From NCBI RefSeq assembly GCF_902364365.1, contig NZ_CABJDN010000006.1, forward strand, positions 310,001 to 374,000: 64,000 nt of DNA, written 5' to 3'. Every line of letters begins with the position of its first letter. Positions within the stretch are counted from its first letter, which is position 1. Shown here in pieces: positions 8,210-16,364 of this stretch. Position numbers and translations under genes: made by a program. The notes beneath the pieces are model-generated. The model did no database searches and was not told the DNA's origin. It saw only the letters and a program-made list of their open reading frames with translations. This DNA is from Bacteroides intestinalis. Lineage in GTDB: Bacteria > Bacteroidota > Bacteroidia > Bacteroidales > Bacteroidaceae.

Positions 8210-9833
8210 ATGGCAGAGCAGTTTTTTTTCAATGAGCTACAGGTTAGGTTTAATCTGAGAGAACCGAAAGCTAATAAGCCTACGAACATTTATTTGGTGT
8301 GCCGAATAAGTGGAAAACAGGTAAAACTGGCTACAGGTGTTAAGATATATCCTGACCATTGGAATGAAAAGAAACAAGAAGCTTATATTAGTTGTAGGAT
8401 AAGTGAACTTGATAATCTTAATAATACTATTGTAAACCAGAAAATTATAGAGATTAAGAATAGATTTTTACAGTATAAACATTATCTTTGTGATAATCCT
8501 AGCGAAATTGAGGATAGTATTGAAATTCTAAAGAGGTTCATATATAAAGATACTATTATGGAGAAAAAAAAGCAAGCTGTAAATGCAATACACTGGTTAC
8601 GTAATACACTGGCTCTAGATAAGACTATAAAAGACAGTACAAGAAGTGATTATGTGAAGCAGATTAAATCTTTTGAGGAGTTTATAAATGACACAGGTAA
8701 ATCCCCTATTAGCTTCATTGATATAAATCTGCCATTAATAAAAGATTATGAACAGTATCTCTTTAATAAGAAGGTAGGTAAAGGTAAAACAACTAAAACT
8801 ACGACAGTTGGTAATAAAGTAGAGAAAATAATCTGTATTCTTGGAAGAGCAGCAAGGTATGATTGATATTCATGAAGCCAAACTCGATAAGTATAAGAAG
8901 CCTCAAAGTAGGCAAGGTAATGATAACGAAATCTATTTATCAGAAGATGAAATAGATAAAATCTATGCTCTGCAATTAACTGGTGTAGAAGAAAAGGTAA
9001 GGGATTTATTTGTACTTCAATGTTGGATAGGACAACGATTTGCTGATACTCAGTCAATTAATGATGGTATTATAAAAGACGCTCCTAATGGGACAGGAAA
9101 GGTGATAGAAATTGTGCAAGAGAAAAAAACTCATAGAGTGTCAATTCCTCTTCTGCCTGTTGCTATAGAGATTCTTGATAAATATAAGACAGGTTTTCCT
9201 CTTTATTCCAACCAAACGGCTTTAAATTATTTAAAGAAGATTGGAGAGAAGGCAGGTATAACAAGATTACATAATGTTACAGAAGATAGAGGAGGAGAAG
9301 TAACCACGAAGCAAGTGCCAGCTTATGAACTTATTGGTACTCACACGGCAAGACGCTCATTTGTTAGTAATATGCTACAACGTGGATATGATGCTAGTAT
9401 TATAATGAGGATTACAGGGCATAATGATATTGAGTCCTTTCAGAAATATGTTAAGATAACGTCTGATGACGCTGCAAATGTTATTCTTAAAAAAGAAAGT
9501 GGAAAAGTACTATCTGAAACTAAGAAGGAATCAACTGAGCAGAAAGTGACGGCTCAAGATGTTAATAACTTTGTAGCTATCATTGACACAGTAAAGCAGA
9601 CTTATAATGAGGATATAAAGAAACAAAAAGCGGAACAAAAAATGGAAGATGCGAGTAGTATTTTAATAAGTTTGGCAGAAGATGATATAGACGCTCATTC
9701 GATTGCTAAAGCTATAGAGAGGACTGGTTTAGAAGTATCTTTGAGTGATAGTGCTACTAGTAGAAATTTTATTCTTAGAAAGGATACGAAGAAGAAAAAA
9801 ATTAAGTTTGAAGAAATAGATGAGTCTGAATGA
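8210..9833 (+). pseudogene. int: Site-specific tyrosine recombinase (integrase), interrupted by a +1 frameshift
   Basis: Two overlapping frames together make one integrase of about 540 residues. The first (ATG 8210 to TGA 8866) is the SAM-like N-terminal and core-binding part, from MAEQFFFNELQVRF to ILGRAARYD. The second, in the +1 frame, resumes with IDIHEAKLDKY and contains the catalytic domain: Arg in WIGQRFADT, Lys in VQEKKTHRVSIPL, HxxR in GTHTARRSF, His in ITGHND, and Tyr in FQKYVKI. Removing one base near 8863-8865 would restore one frame. It may be a true pseudogene, a programmed +1 shift at GAT-TGA, or a sequencing error. A C-terminal tail of about 120 residues follows the tyrosine. 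It would catalyse integration at the flanking att repeat. Confidence 0.88.
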
Positions 9834-9957
9834 TTTTCTGTATGAACTAAGCTTGTGATGGGAATCATTTACCTTTCCATAGTTCATAATACGAGAAAGG
9901 CAGTATTATAACTTTAGCTTCACTTCTAGTCGTTTTTTTCAGTTTGTGGTACTATCA

Positions 9958-9989
9958 TTTGGTGGGCTGTCTATAGTTTAGTATCTTTG
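9958..9989 (+). promoter_or_regulatory. Bacteroidetes-type promoter upstream of the element's small genes
   Basis: TTTG at 9958-9961 and TATCTTTG at 9982-9989 with 20 bases between them, consensus spacing. It would drive the 57-aa gene at 10073 and probably the rep-like genes downstream. The rest of the 9834-10072 gap shows nothing else. Confidence 0.7.
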
Positions 9990-10072
9990 TATCAATAGAT
10001 TACAAGAATACTACTAGATACGTACACACCAAAGATTCGTCATATATCAACTCTTTAACCCTCAAATTCATC

Positions 10073-10246
10073 ATGCAGCTACTTACGTATGAAGAAATCA
10101 GAGAAAAAGCATTATTACAGGGCATTTCAGACAATAAGGTCAGCATTGGTATGTGGGCTAGTCTGAAAGGTTATATTAAAACAAGAAAACAGATAAAGAA
10201 GAAGGTGTACACTATGTATTATGCACCACAGACTCAACCCAACTAA
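10073..10246 (+). CDS. Small conserved element protein, 57 aa (paralogue of the gene at 12553-12717)
   Basis: ATG at 10073 to TAA at 10244-10246 encodes MQLLTYEEIREKALLQGISD and so on, 57 aa, basic in the second half. It aligns along its length with the 54-aa product of 12717-12553: TYEEIREKALLQGISDNKVS versus TYQDLRELALKNNIRDNKVH, then IGMW/IGVW and a shared GY-K-R-QI pattern. Conservation between two copies and a consensus promoter 80 bases upstream make it a real gene. Each copy sits upstream of another small or regulatory gene. Function is not recognised; a small DNA- or RNA-binding role is only a guess from size and charge. Confidence 0.7.
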   Translation: MQLLTYEEIREKALLQGISDNKVSIGMWASLKGYIKTRKQIKKKVYTMYYAPQTQPN

Positions 10247-10256
10247 GATTTATATG

Positions 10257-10293
10257 AAGTGTCAGATTCTCGTTTTTCAAGTGTCAGATTCTC
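10257..10293 (+). repeat. Two 15-bp direct repeats, 22 bp apart, upstream of the rep-like gene
   Basis: AAGTGTCAGATTCTC at 10257-10271 and 10279-10293. Direct repeats one helical phase apart just before a replication-initiator-like gene resemble iterons or an autoregulatory operator. Confidence 0.7.
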
Positions 10294-10361
10294 AAGGATA
10301 ATATAATAATATTAATATACGAATACCCATAGGGTATAACCCTTCTATATCGCCTTTATAT

Positions 10362-10529
10362 ATGATATTGCACATACCAACTGGAAAATTGTTTGTAAAC
10401 AGGAAGGAAGCCAAAATATATTTTGGCACTTCACGATACAGGAAGATTGAAAAAGAAAAGAAAGAGATTGTTTTGATTGACAACCATAACTTCATAGCTA
10501 CTGATGAATTATATAACGGTAAACAATAA
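10362..10529 (+). CDS. Small protein, 55 aa, overlapping the start of the rep-like gene
   Basis: ATG 10362 to TAA 10529 encodes MILHIPTGKLFVNRKEAKIY and so on, 55 aa, Lys/Arg-rich. The FVNRKEAKIYFGTSRYRKI segment looks like a compact helix-containing nucleic-acid-binding unit, but I cannot name the family. It overlaps the next gene (ATG 10504) by 26 bases in another frame, an arrangement that suggests translational coupling. It lies downstream of the two 15-bp repeats. Confidence 0.55.
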   Translation: MILHIPTGKLFVNRKEAKIYFGTSRYRKIEKEKKEIVLIDNHNFIATDELYNGKQ

Positions 10530-11469
10530 TCTACTTCTTATACCTCAAAGTAAGAGTGCCAATATGGAAGTGTTGCTATTATACTACATACGAACTAAAT
10601 GTAATAAAGATAATGCTTCTGCCATTGGTGAAAAGAGAATACAAGATGAATTGGAATTACCAGAAAGCACAGTCGAAGGCTATATTAAAAAGCTGAAAGA
10701 ATATACAGATATACTATCCATAAGGACTTTAATCCCTAGTAATAAGAATGACAGGGCAGAAATTGAAAAGATTCTTGGTTTACATTATGATGGGGATGGA
10801 AGAAAGAAGAATGTATATTACTTCCATGATCCAGAAACATTTTACTATCTAAAGCCTAGTATAATCTACAGAACAGATATTGACAATGAAATTAAAGGCT
10901 TCCTAATTCGTTTGGCTTGTTTGTGTGACCTTGGCACTACTAAGATTTATACAGCAAATAGTCGAAAAGGCAAAGCCAATATATCATCTATAGCTAGCGA
11001 TTTGAAAATAAGTAGAGAGAAAGCTACAAGCTTATTGAATAAATGCGAGAAGATGGGATTGATAAAGCCAATACCACGGGGCTACATAATTCTAGAGGAT
11101 TCATTTTTACTGAATACAGAAAAGACCTGTGAAGATATAGTATATAATACCATATATAAACACTGCCTAGACAAAGGAGCAGTACCACCTAATAGGTATG
11201 AATTTAACAGGAAAGGACAGTCTATAGAATGTGAAGGGCTTACTATGCTTACACCTGCCATCTTTAGTAAATGGAGTATGCACATAGAGGAAGCTAAGAA
11301 GAAAAAAGAACCTTTATTGGAATTTAATGAATATATTAGAAATGTTTTACTGCCTAATAGGTTTCCTACACTTCCAGAAGAACCACACTGGGAATATTTC
11401 AAAAAAGCTATTCTGAATATTGAATTAAAAAAACAGCGATTATCAATAAGAGGGTCTATAGTCTTGTAA
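10504..11469 (+). CDS. Winged-helix replication-initiator-like protein
   Basis: 321 aa, MNYITVNNNLLLIPQSKSAN start. Two helix-turn-helix segments are visible: one near residues 45-70 (EKRIQDELELPESTVEGYIK) and one near 160-185 (ISSIASDLKISREKATSLLN). Two tandem winged helices are the architecture of many plasmid Rep initiators, and the gene is preceded by iteron-like 15-bp repeats and a small overlapping gene. I infer a replication or regulatory role for the excised element; a pure transcription regulator is the alternative. The C-terminal third (about 230-321) has no recognised domain. Confidence 0.65.
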   Translation: MNYITVNNNLLLIPQSKSANMEVLLLYYIRTKCNKDNASAIGEKRIQDELELPESTVEGYIKKLKEYTDILSIRTLIPSNKNDRAEIEKILGLHYDGDGRKKNVYYFHDPETFYYLKPSIIYRTDIDNEIKGFLIRLACLCDLGTTKIYTANSRKGKANISSIASDLKISREKATSLLNKCEKMGLIKPIPRGYIILEDSFLLNTEKTCEDIVYNTIYKHCLDKGAVPPNRYEFNRKGQSIECEGLTMLTPAIFSKWSMHIEEAKKKKEPLLEFNEYIRNVLLPNRFPTLPEEPHWEYFKKAILNIELKKQRLSIRGSIVL

Positions 11470-11562
11470 AGATTAGATAATAAGATAATTTTCGTATGCC
11501 AATTATTATATTCCTACTATTATAGTCAATAATTGAGGCTTATAAAATATTTATCTATAAGA

Positions 11563-11596
11563 CACAATATAAATAATAAATATTGTGCTATTTTTG
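11563..11596 (+). promoter_or_regulatory. Promoter with overlapping dyad before the membrane-protein gene
   Basis: TATTTTTG at 11589-11596 matches the TAnnTTTG box, and the position of its upstream element is covered by an 8-bp inverted repeat (CACAATAT 11563-11570, ATATTGTG 11580-11587). This suggests repressor control of the gene at 11644; the same hairpin could instead end the rep-like transcript. Confidence 0.4.
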
Positions 11597-11643
11597 CCTA
11601 CACATTGCAATATTGCTAGTTATATTAAAGTGATAAATATATT

Positions 11644-12324
11644 ATGATTATTTATTTGTGGATTTGTATTTTAGTGGCTGTGCTTATGTTGACTAAATTT
11701 GTGATAAGCAAAATTGCCGAATATAAATATTTCAAAAAAATAGCCGTCTATAGTCATGTTTATGCAGAAGAATATAGTAAAATACATAAGCCTAGGGCTG
11801 TTGATATTAAATATTATTTCACTGCAGAAGGGATGCCACATGAGGATATTGAATATTCTCGATTAGATAAATATGGAGATGATTTTGATTATCAATTAGC
11901 TAAGAGAATTTTTTCAGAGAAAAAAGAAAAATGTCGTTGTGAGAGGTTATTGTATGCAGAACAGATAGAAAAGGAATATCGTAAAGCTTCAGAAAAATAT
12001 AAATACATGCAATTCAGAAAATATTCTTATGTATATGAAAGTTTTCTATATGACATATTTTCTAATGAAAAATATATATCTAAAGAACATTTTGGTGGCA
12101 TAAAAAAACAGATATTCTGTAATCTTGTAAAATATTTATGCAAAAACAATGATAAGAAGGCTGAAGAGCTAATACAACAATGGCATGAGAAAGAGCTAAT
12201 ATATACAGATTGTGAATATGTTTTTTTAGGGGAAACGTTAACTGTGTATTCGAATTTGTTGTCTTCAGAGGATGAATCTATATCTACTTGGCGAAAACGT
12301 AACAATATTAAAATGTTTATTTAA
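11644..12324 (+). CDS. Hypothetical membrane-anchored protein
   Basis: 226 aa. One N-terminal transmembrane helix (IIYLWICILVAVLMLTKFV) is followed by a tyrosine- and lysine-rich, helical, mostly cytoplasmic part with several Cys residues (KCRCERLLYAEQ). No family was recognised. It stands alone on the plus strand between the rep-like gene and a convergent small operon whose last gene it overlaps by 8 bases. The AT-rich codon use matches the rest of the element. Confidence 0.6.
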   Translation: MIIYLWICILVAVLMLTKFVISKIAEYKYFKKIAVYSHVYAEEYSKIHKPRAVDIKYYFTAEGMPHEDIEYSRLDKYGDDFDYQLAKRIFSEKKEKCRCERLLYAEQIEKEYRKASEKYKYMQFRKYSYVYESFLYDIFSNEKYISKEHFGGIKKQIFCNLVKYLCKNNDKKAEELIQQWHEKELIYTDCEYVFLGETLTVYSNLLSSEDESISTWRKRNNIKMFI

Positions 12325-12556
12325 ATATGTAATAGTTAGCTTTTAGATTGTATTTATGCCTTTTTACAAGCCGTCCTTTGGGAGTAAGGTCAAGTTCTGA
12401 GGCGGCTTTTATCAATCGGGCAAGCAATTCAGGTGAAATCTTCAATGGTGCTTTATCTATCTGAATTGTTGTCTTATAACGGATGCAGTGCTCTTCTGTT
12501 TCATCCGTAAAGGTAGTAATGGCATTGGGTACGATTGGTATTCTGATAGTGGTCAT
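12317..12556 (-). CDS. Small hypothetical protein, 79 aa
   Basis: MTTIRIPIVPNAITTFTDET start; predicted beta-rich N-terminus, then a helical LARLIKAASELDLTPKGRLV segment. It shares an ATGA overlap with the preceding 54-aa gene (stop 12553, start 12556), so the two are translationally coupled. Family not recognised. Its 3' end overlaps the convergent gene at 11644-12324 by 8 bases. Confidence 0.6.
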   Translation of the reverse strand: MTTIRIPIVPNAITTFTDETEEHCIRYKTTIQIDKAPLKISPELLARLIKAASELDLTPKGRLVKRHKYNLKANYYIFK

Positions 12557-12717
12557 TGTGTTTTTAAATAAAATGTCTTTCTAATATGATTAATCTGTCT
12601 TCTTTGTTTGCGATAACCTTGTGTCTGTATCCATACGCCAATATGGACTTTATTGTCTCTGATGTTATTCTTCAAGGCTAATTCACGTAAATCCTGATAA
12701 GTGTATATTGTTGGCAT
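12553..12717 (-). CDS. Small conserved element protein, 54 aa (paralogue of 10073-10246)
   Basis: Minus-strand ATG at 12717 to TGA at 12553 encodes MPTIYTYQDLRELALKNNIR and so on, 54 aa. The DNKVxIGxW core and the following GY-K-R-RQI pattern are shared with the 57-aa protein at 10073. The stop overlaps the start of the downstream 79-aa gene by 4 bases. Two diverged copies in one 11-kb element, each first in a small operon, suggest a conserved accessory or regulatory part. Function unknown. Confidence 0.65.
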   Translation of the reverse strand: MPTIYTYQDLRELALKNNIRDNKVHIGVWIQTQGYRKQRRQINHIRKTFYLKTQ

Positions 12718-13343
12718 AGATGGGATAAATATAAAAAATGAAAAGTGGCAAGCGACGGAGTAGACGCCAAATACCCCGTTTTTTTGCCACTATCCTACAA
12801 AATGAAAAAGTCACTCTAAATACAATGCTTATAGAGGACTACCATTAAATCTATTTAGCTGAATTTTATCTATGGAAGATTGAAAGGTGAAAGATTATAA
12901 TTCCTGAGAATGAGCATAATTAGGAGATATGAGCTATTCAGGAACATGTATATTTTTCTTTCTTGTGTACTACAAATTTACAAATAAGAAATCAGGTAAA
13001 AAAACGAACGGTGCATATTCTTGAAACATTGCCACTATGTTGATACCACTTTCTGTAGTGGTCGTGACTACTTCCACCCCTATGAAATTATACATTTATG
13101 CGCACGATAAAGTACGGGTACTTATATAAAGATACCCCTCCCCATCATTGCTAAAGAAGAAATATATATAGAGTTATTTCTCATAGGTTTATGAACTGAA
13201 AAGTGACAAAAAAGAGCGTGTAGAGTTAGTTATAAGCACGAATTCACAGTAACCTCTAACCCCCCCCGAGAATAGTTGAAGATAAATGAAAATATTCATT
13301 GCTTCATCCTATCAATTTATAAACCATTTAAAATTAATTCATT
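12718..13343 (+). other. 626-bp AT-rich non-coding stretch with short hairpins
   Basis: No convincing gene. It holds an AGTGGCAA (12744-12751)/TTGCCACT (12784-12791) inverted repeat, ACCACT (13045-13050)/AGTGGT (13057-13062) with a 6-base loop, and a GGGTA/TACCC hairpin near 13116-13134. A 36-codon basic frame, MKSGKRRSRRQIPRFFATIL and so on (12738-12848), is possible but unsupported by a promoter or homologue that I know. An origin or transfer origin could be here, but nothing identifies one. Confidence 0.4.
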
Positions 13344-14366
13344 ATGAGAAATTTAGTTATTGGCAATTTGCCACAGAACAGAAGAAGTTTAAATTTGGGT
13401 GAGTATGCAGAAGACGCTACTTTAGTAATGGAAGAACAACCCACAAAGGAAAAGAGACCGTTATTCATTGAAGCCAATACTATGGAGGCTACTTTGGATC
13501 ATCTAAAGAGTGACTGCATTATCCCTGTATTCGCAAAGGATAATGAGGCTACCTTATCACATGTGGCTTTCATTGAAACTGTGCAAGACGCTGCAAGGAC
13601 ATTCTTTCAAGGTGAACAAATAGAATTGCCTGATATTCGTGTGTCTCATGTTATTAAAGGCAGAATACCCGAAGCAATTCATAAGCCTGCCAATCAATTA
13701 CTGGAAAGTGATAAGACTATCTATTACGAAAGGTGTGCTTTTGTGATTGAAATACCTACTATCTATGAGACAGTAAACGGTAACAGGTTGACTCTTACTA
13801 TTGGTGGAGTTCGTGCGTATAACCATACGAACTTATACAGTAAGAAGACAGCAGAACGATTTAAAGTATTCATAGGCTTTACCTGTAAGGTGTGTACGAA
13901 CTTGTGTGTATCAACTGACGGGTATCTTTCATGTTTGGAAGTCACTAATACAAATGAGTTGTATCGTGCCGTTTTGGAAATGTTCAATCGTTATGATCCA
14001 GCCAAGCACATACATTTGATGCAGACTTTAGGCAATACTTACTTAACGGAACACCAGTTTTGCCAATTACTTGGGAGAATGAGACTTTATCAATCATTAC
14101 CACAGAGCCAACAGAAAGCCATACCAAGAATGTTACTAACTGACAGTCAGATTAATAATGTGGCAAAGTCTTATATTCAAGATGAGAATTTTGGCAGCTT
14201 GGGAAGTGACTTATCAATGTGGAAATTCTACAATTTACTGACAGGTGCAAATAAAAACAGCTATATAGACAGTTTCTTGGATAGGGCTTATAATGCTACA
14301 GAGATGGCAATAGGCATAAATGCCGCTCTGCATGGAGACGATAAATATAGATGGTTTATTGATTGA
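13344..14366 (+). CDS. DUF3871 family protein
   Basis: 340 aa, cytoplasmic. The central part matches what I know of DUF3871, a family confined to Bacteroidetes mobile DNA: FIEANTMEATLDHLKSDCII, HVIKGRIPEAIHKPANQLL, YYERCAFVIEIPTIYE, CTNLCVSTDGYL, and a C-terminal LTGANKNSYIDSFLDR. The molecular role of DUF3871 is not known to me. It is followed at once by an intrinsic terminator (14374-14408). Confidence 0.8.
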   Translation: MRNLVIGNLPQNRRSLNLGEYAEDATLVMEEQPTKEKRPLFIEANTMEATLDHLKSDCIIPVFAKDNEATLSHVAFIETVQDAARTFFQGEQIELPDIRVSHVIKGRIPEAIHKPANQLLESDKTIYYERCAFVIEIPTIYETVNGNRLTLTIGGVRAYNHTNLYSKKTAERFKVFIGFTCKVCTNLCVSTDGYLSCLEVTNTNELYRAVLEMFNRYDPAKHIHLMQTLGNTYLTEHQFCQLLGRMRLYQSLPQSQQKAIPRMLLTDSQINNVAKSYIQDENFGSLGSDLSMWKFYNLLTGANKNSYIDSFLDRAYNATEMAIGINAALHGDDKYRWFID

Positions 14367-14373
14367 TTGAAAC

Positions 14374-14408
14374 GGGGAATATTCTGAAATACGAGTATTC
14401 CCCTTTTT
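14374..14408 (+). terminator. Intrinsic terminator after the DUF3871 gene
   Basis: GGGGAATA (14374-14381) pairs with TATTCCCC (14396-14403), followed by a run of five T. Confidence 0.8.
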
Positions 14409-14432
14409 ATTAACTACTTAAAATTGAGAATC

Positions 14433-14633
14433 ATGTTTTATAAGAAACTATTCATTTGGCTATTTTGGCTGATAATCGCATTGTTCACTGGTTGCCTACC
14501 GCTTATTTTGATAATCCTATGTATTCCAAACTTTATAAAACAAGAGGCAGAAAAGCCACCTGTAAAGTGGATGAATAACAGTAGACCAGTGAAAAGGAGA
14601 TATGAACGGTATGAGAATGAAATCAAAAAATGA
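14433..14633 (+). CDS. Small membrane protein, 66 aa
   Basis: ATG 14433 gives MFYKKLFIWLFWLIIALFTG; an upstream TTG at 14424 is less likely. One long or two short hydrophobic helices occupy residues about 5-35, followed by a basic cytoplasmic tail (RPVKRRYERYENEIKK). It lies between a terminator and the resolvase gene. Function unknown. Confidence 0.5.
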   Translation: MFYKKLFIWLFWLIIALFTGCLPLILIILCIPNFIKQEAEKPPVKWMNNSRPVKRRYERYENEIKK

Positions 14634-14705
14634 ATGTGTTCAAATAAGTCTGTACAGGTGGTTTGAATACGCTTCTTTCTGTTATCAATTTAATCTTTGA
14701 ATAAT

Positions 14706-15344
14706 ATGAAAACAAAAGCAGTGATATATGCCCGTGTCAGTTCGTCAAATGACAGACAGGACACAACAAGGCAAATAGAGGATTTAAGGAAGTATGCCGT
14801 TTCTCAGAATATAGAAATCGTGAACGTATTCCAGGAACATATAAGCGGTGCAAAGAAGAATGAGGAAAGGCAAGTTCTTACAAATTGCTTGAATTATTGC
14901 ACTACTCATTCAGTCAACTATCTGTTATTATCAGAGCTTTCGAGACTTGGAAGAAGTACATTACAGGTTCTTCGCTCTTTAGAAGTACTGCATGAGGCAA
15001 AGGTATCTGTTTATATACAGAACTTGGGACTTTACACATTACAAGCTGATGGCAAGGTCAATCCCATTGTTTCAGTATTGACTACTATGTTGGCAGAGAT
15101 GGGAAACATAGAACGGTCAAACATACAATACCGCTTAAATAGTGGAAGGGCTAACTATATTGCCAAAGGTGGAAAGCTGGGAAGAAAGAAAGGCAGTATG
15201 AAGACGGAAGAAAAGAAACTGGAAGAATACAGAGATACCATAGCTTTACTAAAGAAAGGCTATTCAGTCAGAAACATAGCCAAACTACAGGGTATTGGTA
15301 TTTCTACAGTTCAGAGAATTAAGAATCAATTTATCAGAACATGA
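14706..15344 (+). CDS. Serine recombinase (resolvase/invertase family)
   Basis: 212 aa from ATG 14706. The N-terminal catalytic domain has the nucleophile in IYARVSSSNDRQDTTRQIED (Ser near residue 12) and the conserved arginine segment LLLSELSRLGRSTLQVL; the long E-helix includes MLAEMGNIERSNIQ. The C-terminus is a Hin-type helix-turn-helix (KKGYSVRNIAKLQGIGISTV). The small size fits a resolvase or invertase, not a large serine integrase. It could resolve element dimers or invert a segment; no flanking inverted repeats of the usual kind were found. The structured RNA at 15400-15665 lies directly downstream. Confidence 0.88.
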   Translation: MKTKAVIYARVSSSNDRQDTTRQIEDLRKYAVSQNIEIVNVFQEHISGAKKNEERQVLTNCLNYCTTHSVNYLLLSELSRLGRSTLQVLRSLEVLHEAKVSVYIQNLGLYTLQADGKVNPIVSVLTTMLAEMGNIERSNIQYRLNSGRANYIAKGGKLGRKKGSMKTEEKKLEEYRDTIALLKKGYSVRNIAKLQGIGISTVQRIKNQFIRT

Positions 15345-15364
15345 ACTTTTAATGAACAATAGTT

Positions 15365-15395
15365 CTTGCCAATATAAACACTTTTCGTAACTTTG
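15365..15395 (+). promoter_or_regulatory. Promoter of the structured RNA
   Basis: CTTG at 15365-15368 and TAACTTTG at 15388-15395 separated by 19 bases, a near-consensus Bacteroidetes promoter starting 20 bases after the resolvase stop. Confidence 0.65.
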
Positions 15396-15399
15396 CAGC

Positions 15400-15665
15400 A
15401 ATTTCAGGTACTTAATGAGTTAAGGCTGAAAGGACTTATTAGTTAACAAAGAGCGTTTAAGATATTATCTTGCATTGAAATCTCGACAATTTCATTCTTC
15501 AAAGATAATAGGCAAGAACGCTCACGCTTGTATGTTGTTATATACTTCTCATGCTAATGGGAAGACTATATAATTTCATAGGGCGTGGGCTATTGTTTAT
15601 TATTTGAAGAAGGGCAGTCGAGAGCCTCAATGCAGTAATAACAATAGTTCCCACGCTTCTTTTTT
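15400..15665 (+). ncRNA. Candidate structured non-coding RNA (about 265 nt) with its own promoter and terminator
   Basis: No ORF fits the 500-bp gap after the resolvase, but three consecutive hairpins do. SL1: GAGCGTT (15451-15457) with AACGCTC (15517-15523), enclosing ATTATCTT/AAGATAAT and an inner TGAAAT-N7-ATTTCA. SL2: TTATATA (15538-15544) with TATATAA (15567-15573), with CTTC-CAT/ATG-GAAG inside. SL3: GCGTGGG plus CTATTGTT (15583-15597) with AACAATAG and CCCACGC (15640-15656), then a T-rich run, which is an intrinsic terminator. A consensus promoter precedes it. I cannot assign an Rfam family; the Bacteroides-1/-2 motifs are candidates to compare. Confidence 0.65.
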
Positions 15666-15847
15666 GTATAACAGTCAGTAGGGAACACTGACTATAATAC
15701 ATACAAGTCAAGAAACAGATATTCTATTCTCTAATGTAGCAAACTATTAAAACAGTGTGCAGCTATCGCTGTGTTCCTCACACTTATTCAGAACTTACTT
15801 ATTAACAGCATCTATAGGGAACATGGAGGCATAAACTATTTATAAAG

Positions 15848-16262
15848 ATGAAAACATTAAGATTTATTGGAATGGCAGTAATTGCCGTAATTATGAGTGT
15901 GAATTTTATGGCTTGCAGTGACGATGATGATGAAGATGATAAGCAATCTAATACTATATATAGGTACATGGGAGGTAACAGGTGATACCTCTGATGAAGA
16001 ATACAATGACATTGGTGATATCTATACATTCTATTCAGATGGAACAGGTTTACTTGAATGGGTAGATAACAGTGGGAAAGATTCTTCAACAATAACATAT
16101 AAAATCAATTCAGACAATACAATCATATATATTGATTATGAAGACGGAGATGGTTTTGAAGAAATGCGCATGAGTATTACCGATAATGCTTTAATGAAAT
16201 GGACTTATACAGATGAAGAAGATGGAAAGGACTACACAATGACATTGAAGCGCCTTAAGTAA
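15848..16262 (+). pseudogene. Lipocalin-like lipoprotein, broken by a frameshift at a (TA)4 tract
   Basis: ATG 15848 encodes a lipoprotein signal (MKTLRFIGMAVIAVIMSVNF then MACSDDDD, lipobox Cys), but this frame stops after 45 codons. The rest of the protein continues in the +1 frame as YIGTWEVTGDTSDEEYNDIG to KDYTMTLKRLK*, a lipocalin-like beta-barrel domain. Adding one TA to the ATATATA run at about 15955-15962 joins the two parts exactly (NTIYIGTWEV). The gene may be dead or switched by slipped-strand mispairing, although (TA)4 is short for that. A 3' fragment of a homologue lies at 18591-18755. Confidence 0.75.
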
Positions 16263-16286
16263 CATTGGCATAATATCATAATAAAG

Positions 16287-16364
16287 ACAGCATTTGAAGC
16301 AATTCATTTGCTGTTTTTTTATTATCATTGCAAATAAAAAAGCAATGATGCAACCAATAGAAAA
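16287..16364 (+). repeat. First copy of a 78-79-bp duplicated segment (terminator plus gene start)
   Basis: Contains the terminator hairpin CAGCA/TGCTG with a T run (about 16288-16320) and the first codons of the gene at 16345. The second copy at 18780-18858 differs at only about three positions (T7 versus T8, one T/C, one C/A). Confidence 0.85.

Noticed and set aside
10292..10495. 67-codon minus-strand frame before the rep-like gene
   Set aside because: It overlaps the better supported plus-strand 55-aa gene and the iteron-like repeats; no promoter seen.
13045..13062. Transfer origin (oriT) hairpin
   Set aside because: ACCACT/AGTGGT is a short palindrome only; no relaxase or mobilisation gene was recognised in the element.
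15345..15847. Invertible promoter controlled by the serine recombinase
   Set aside because: Only short similarities (TAGGGAACA twice in the same direction) were seen, no inverted recombination sites flanking a promoter.
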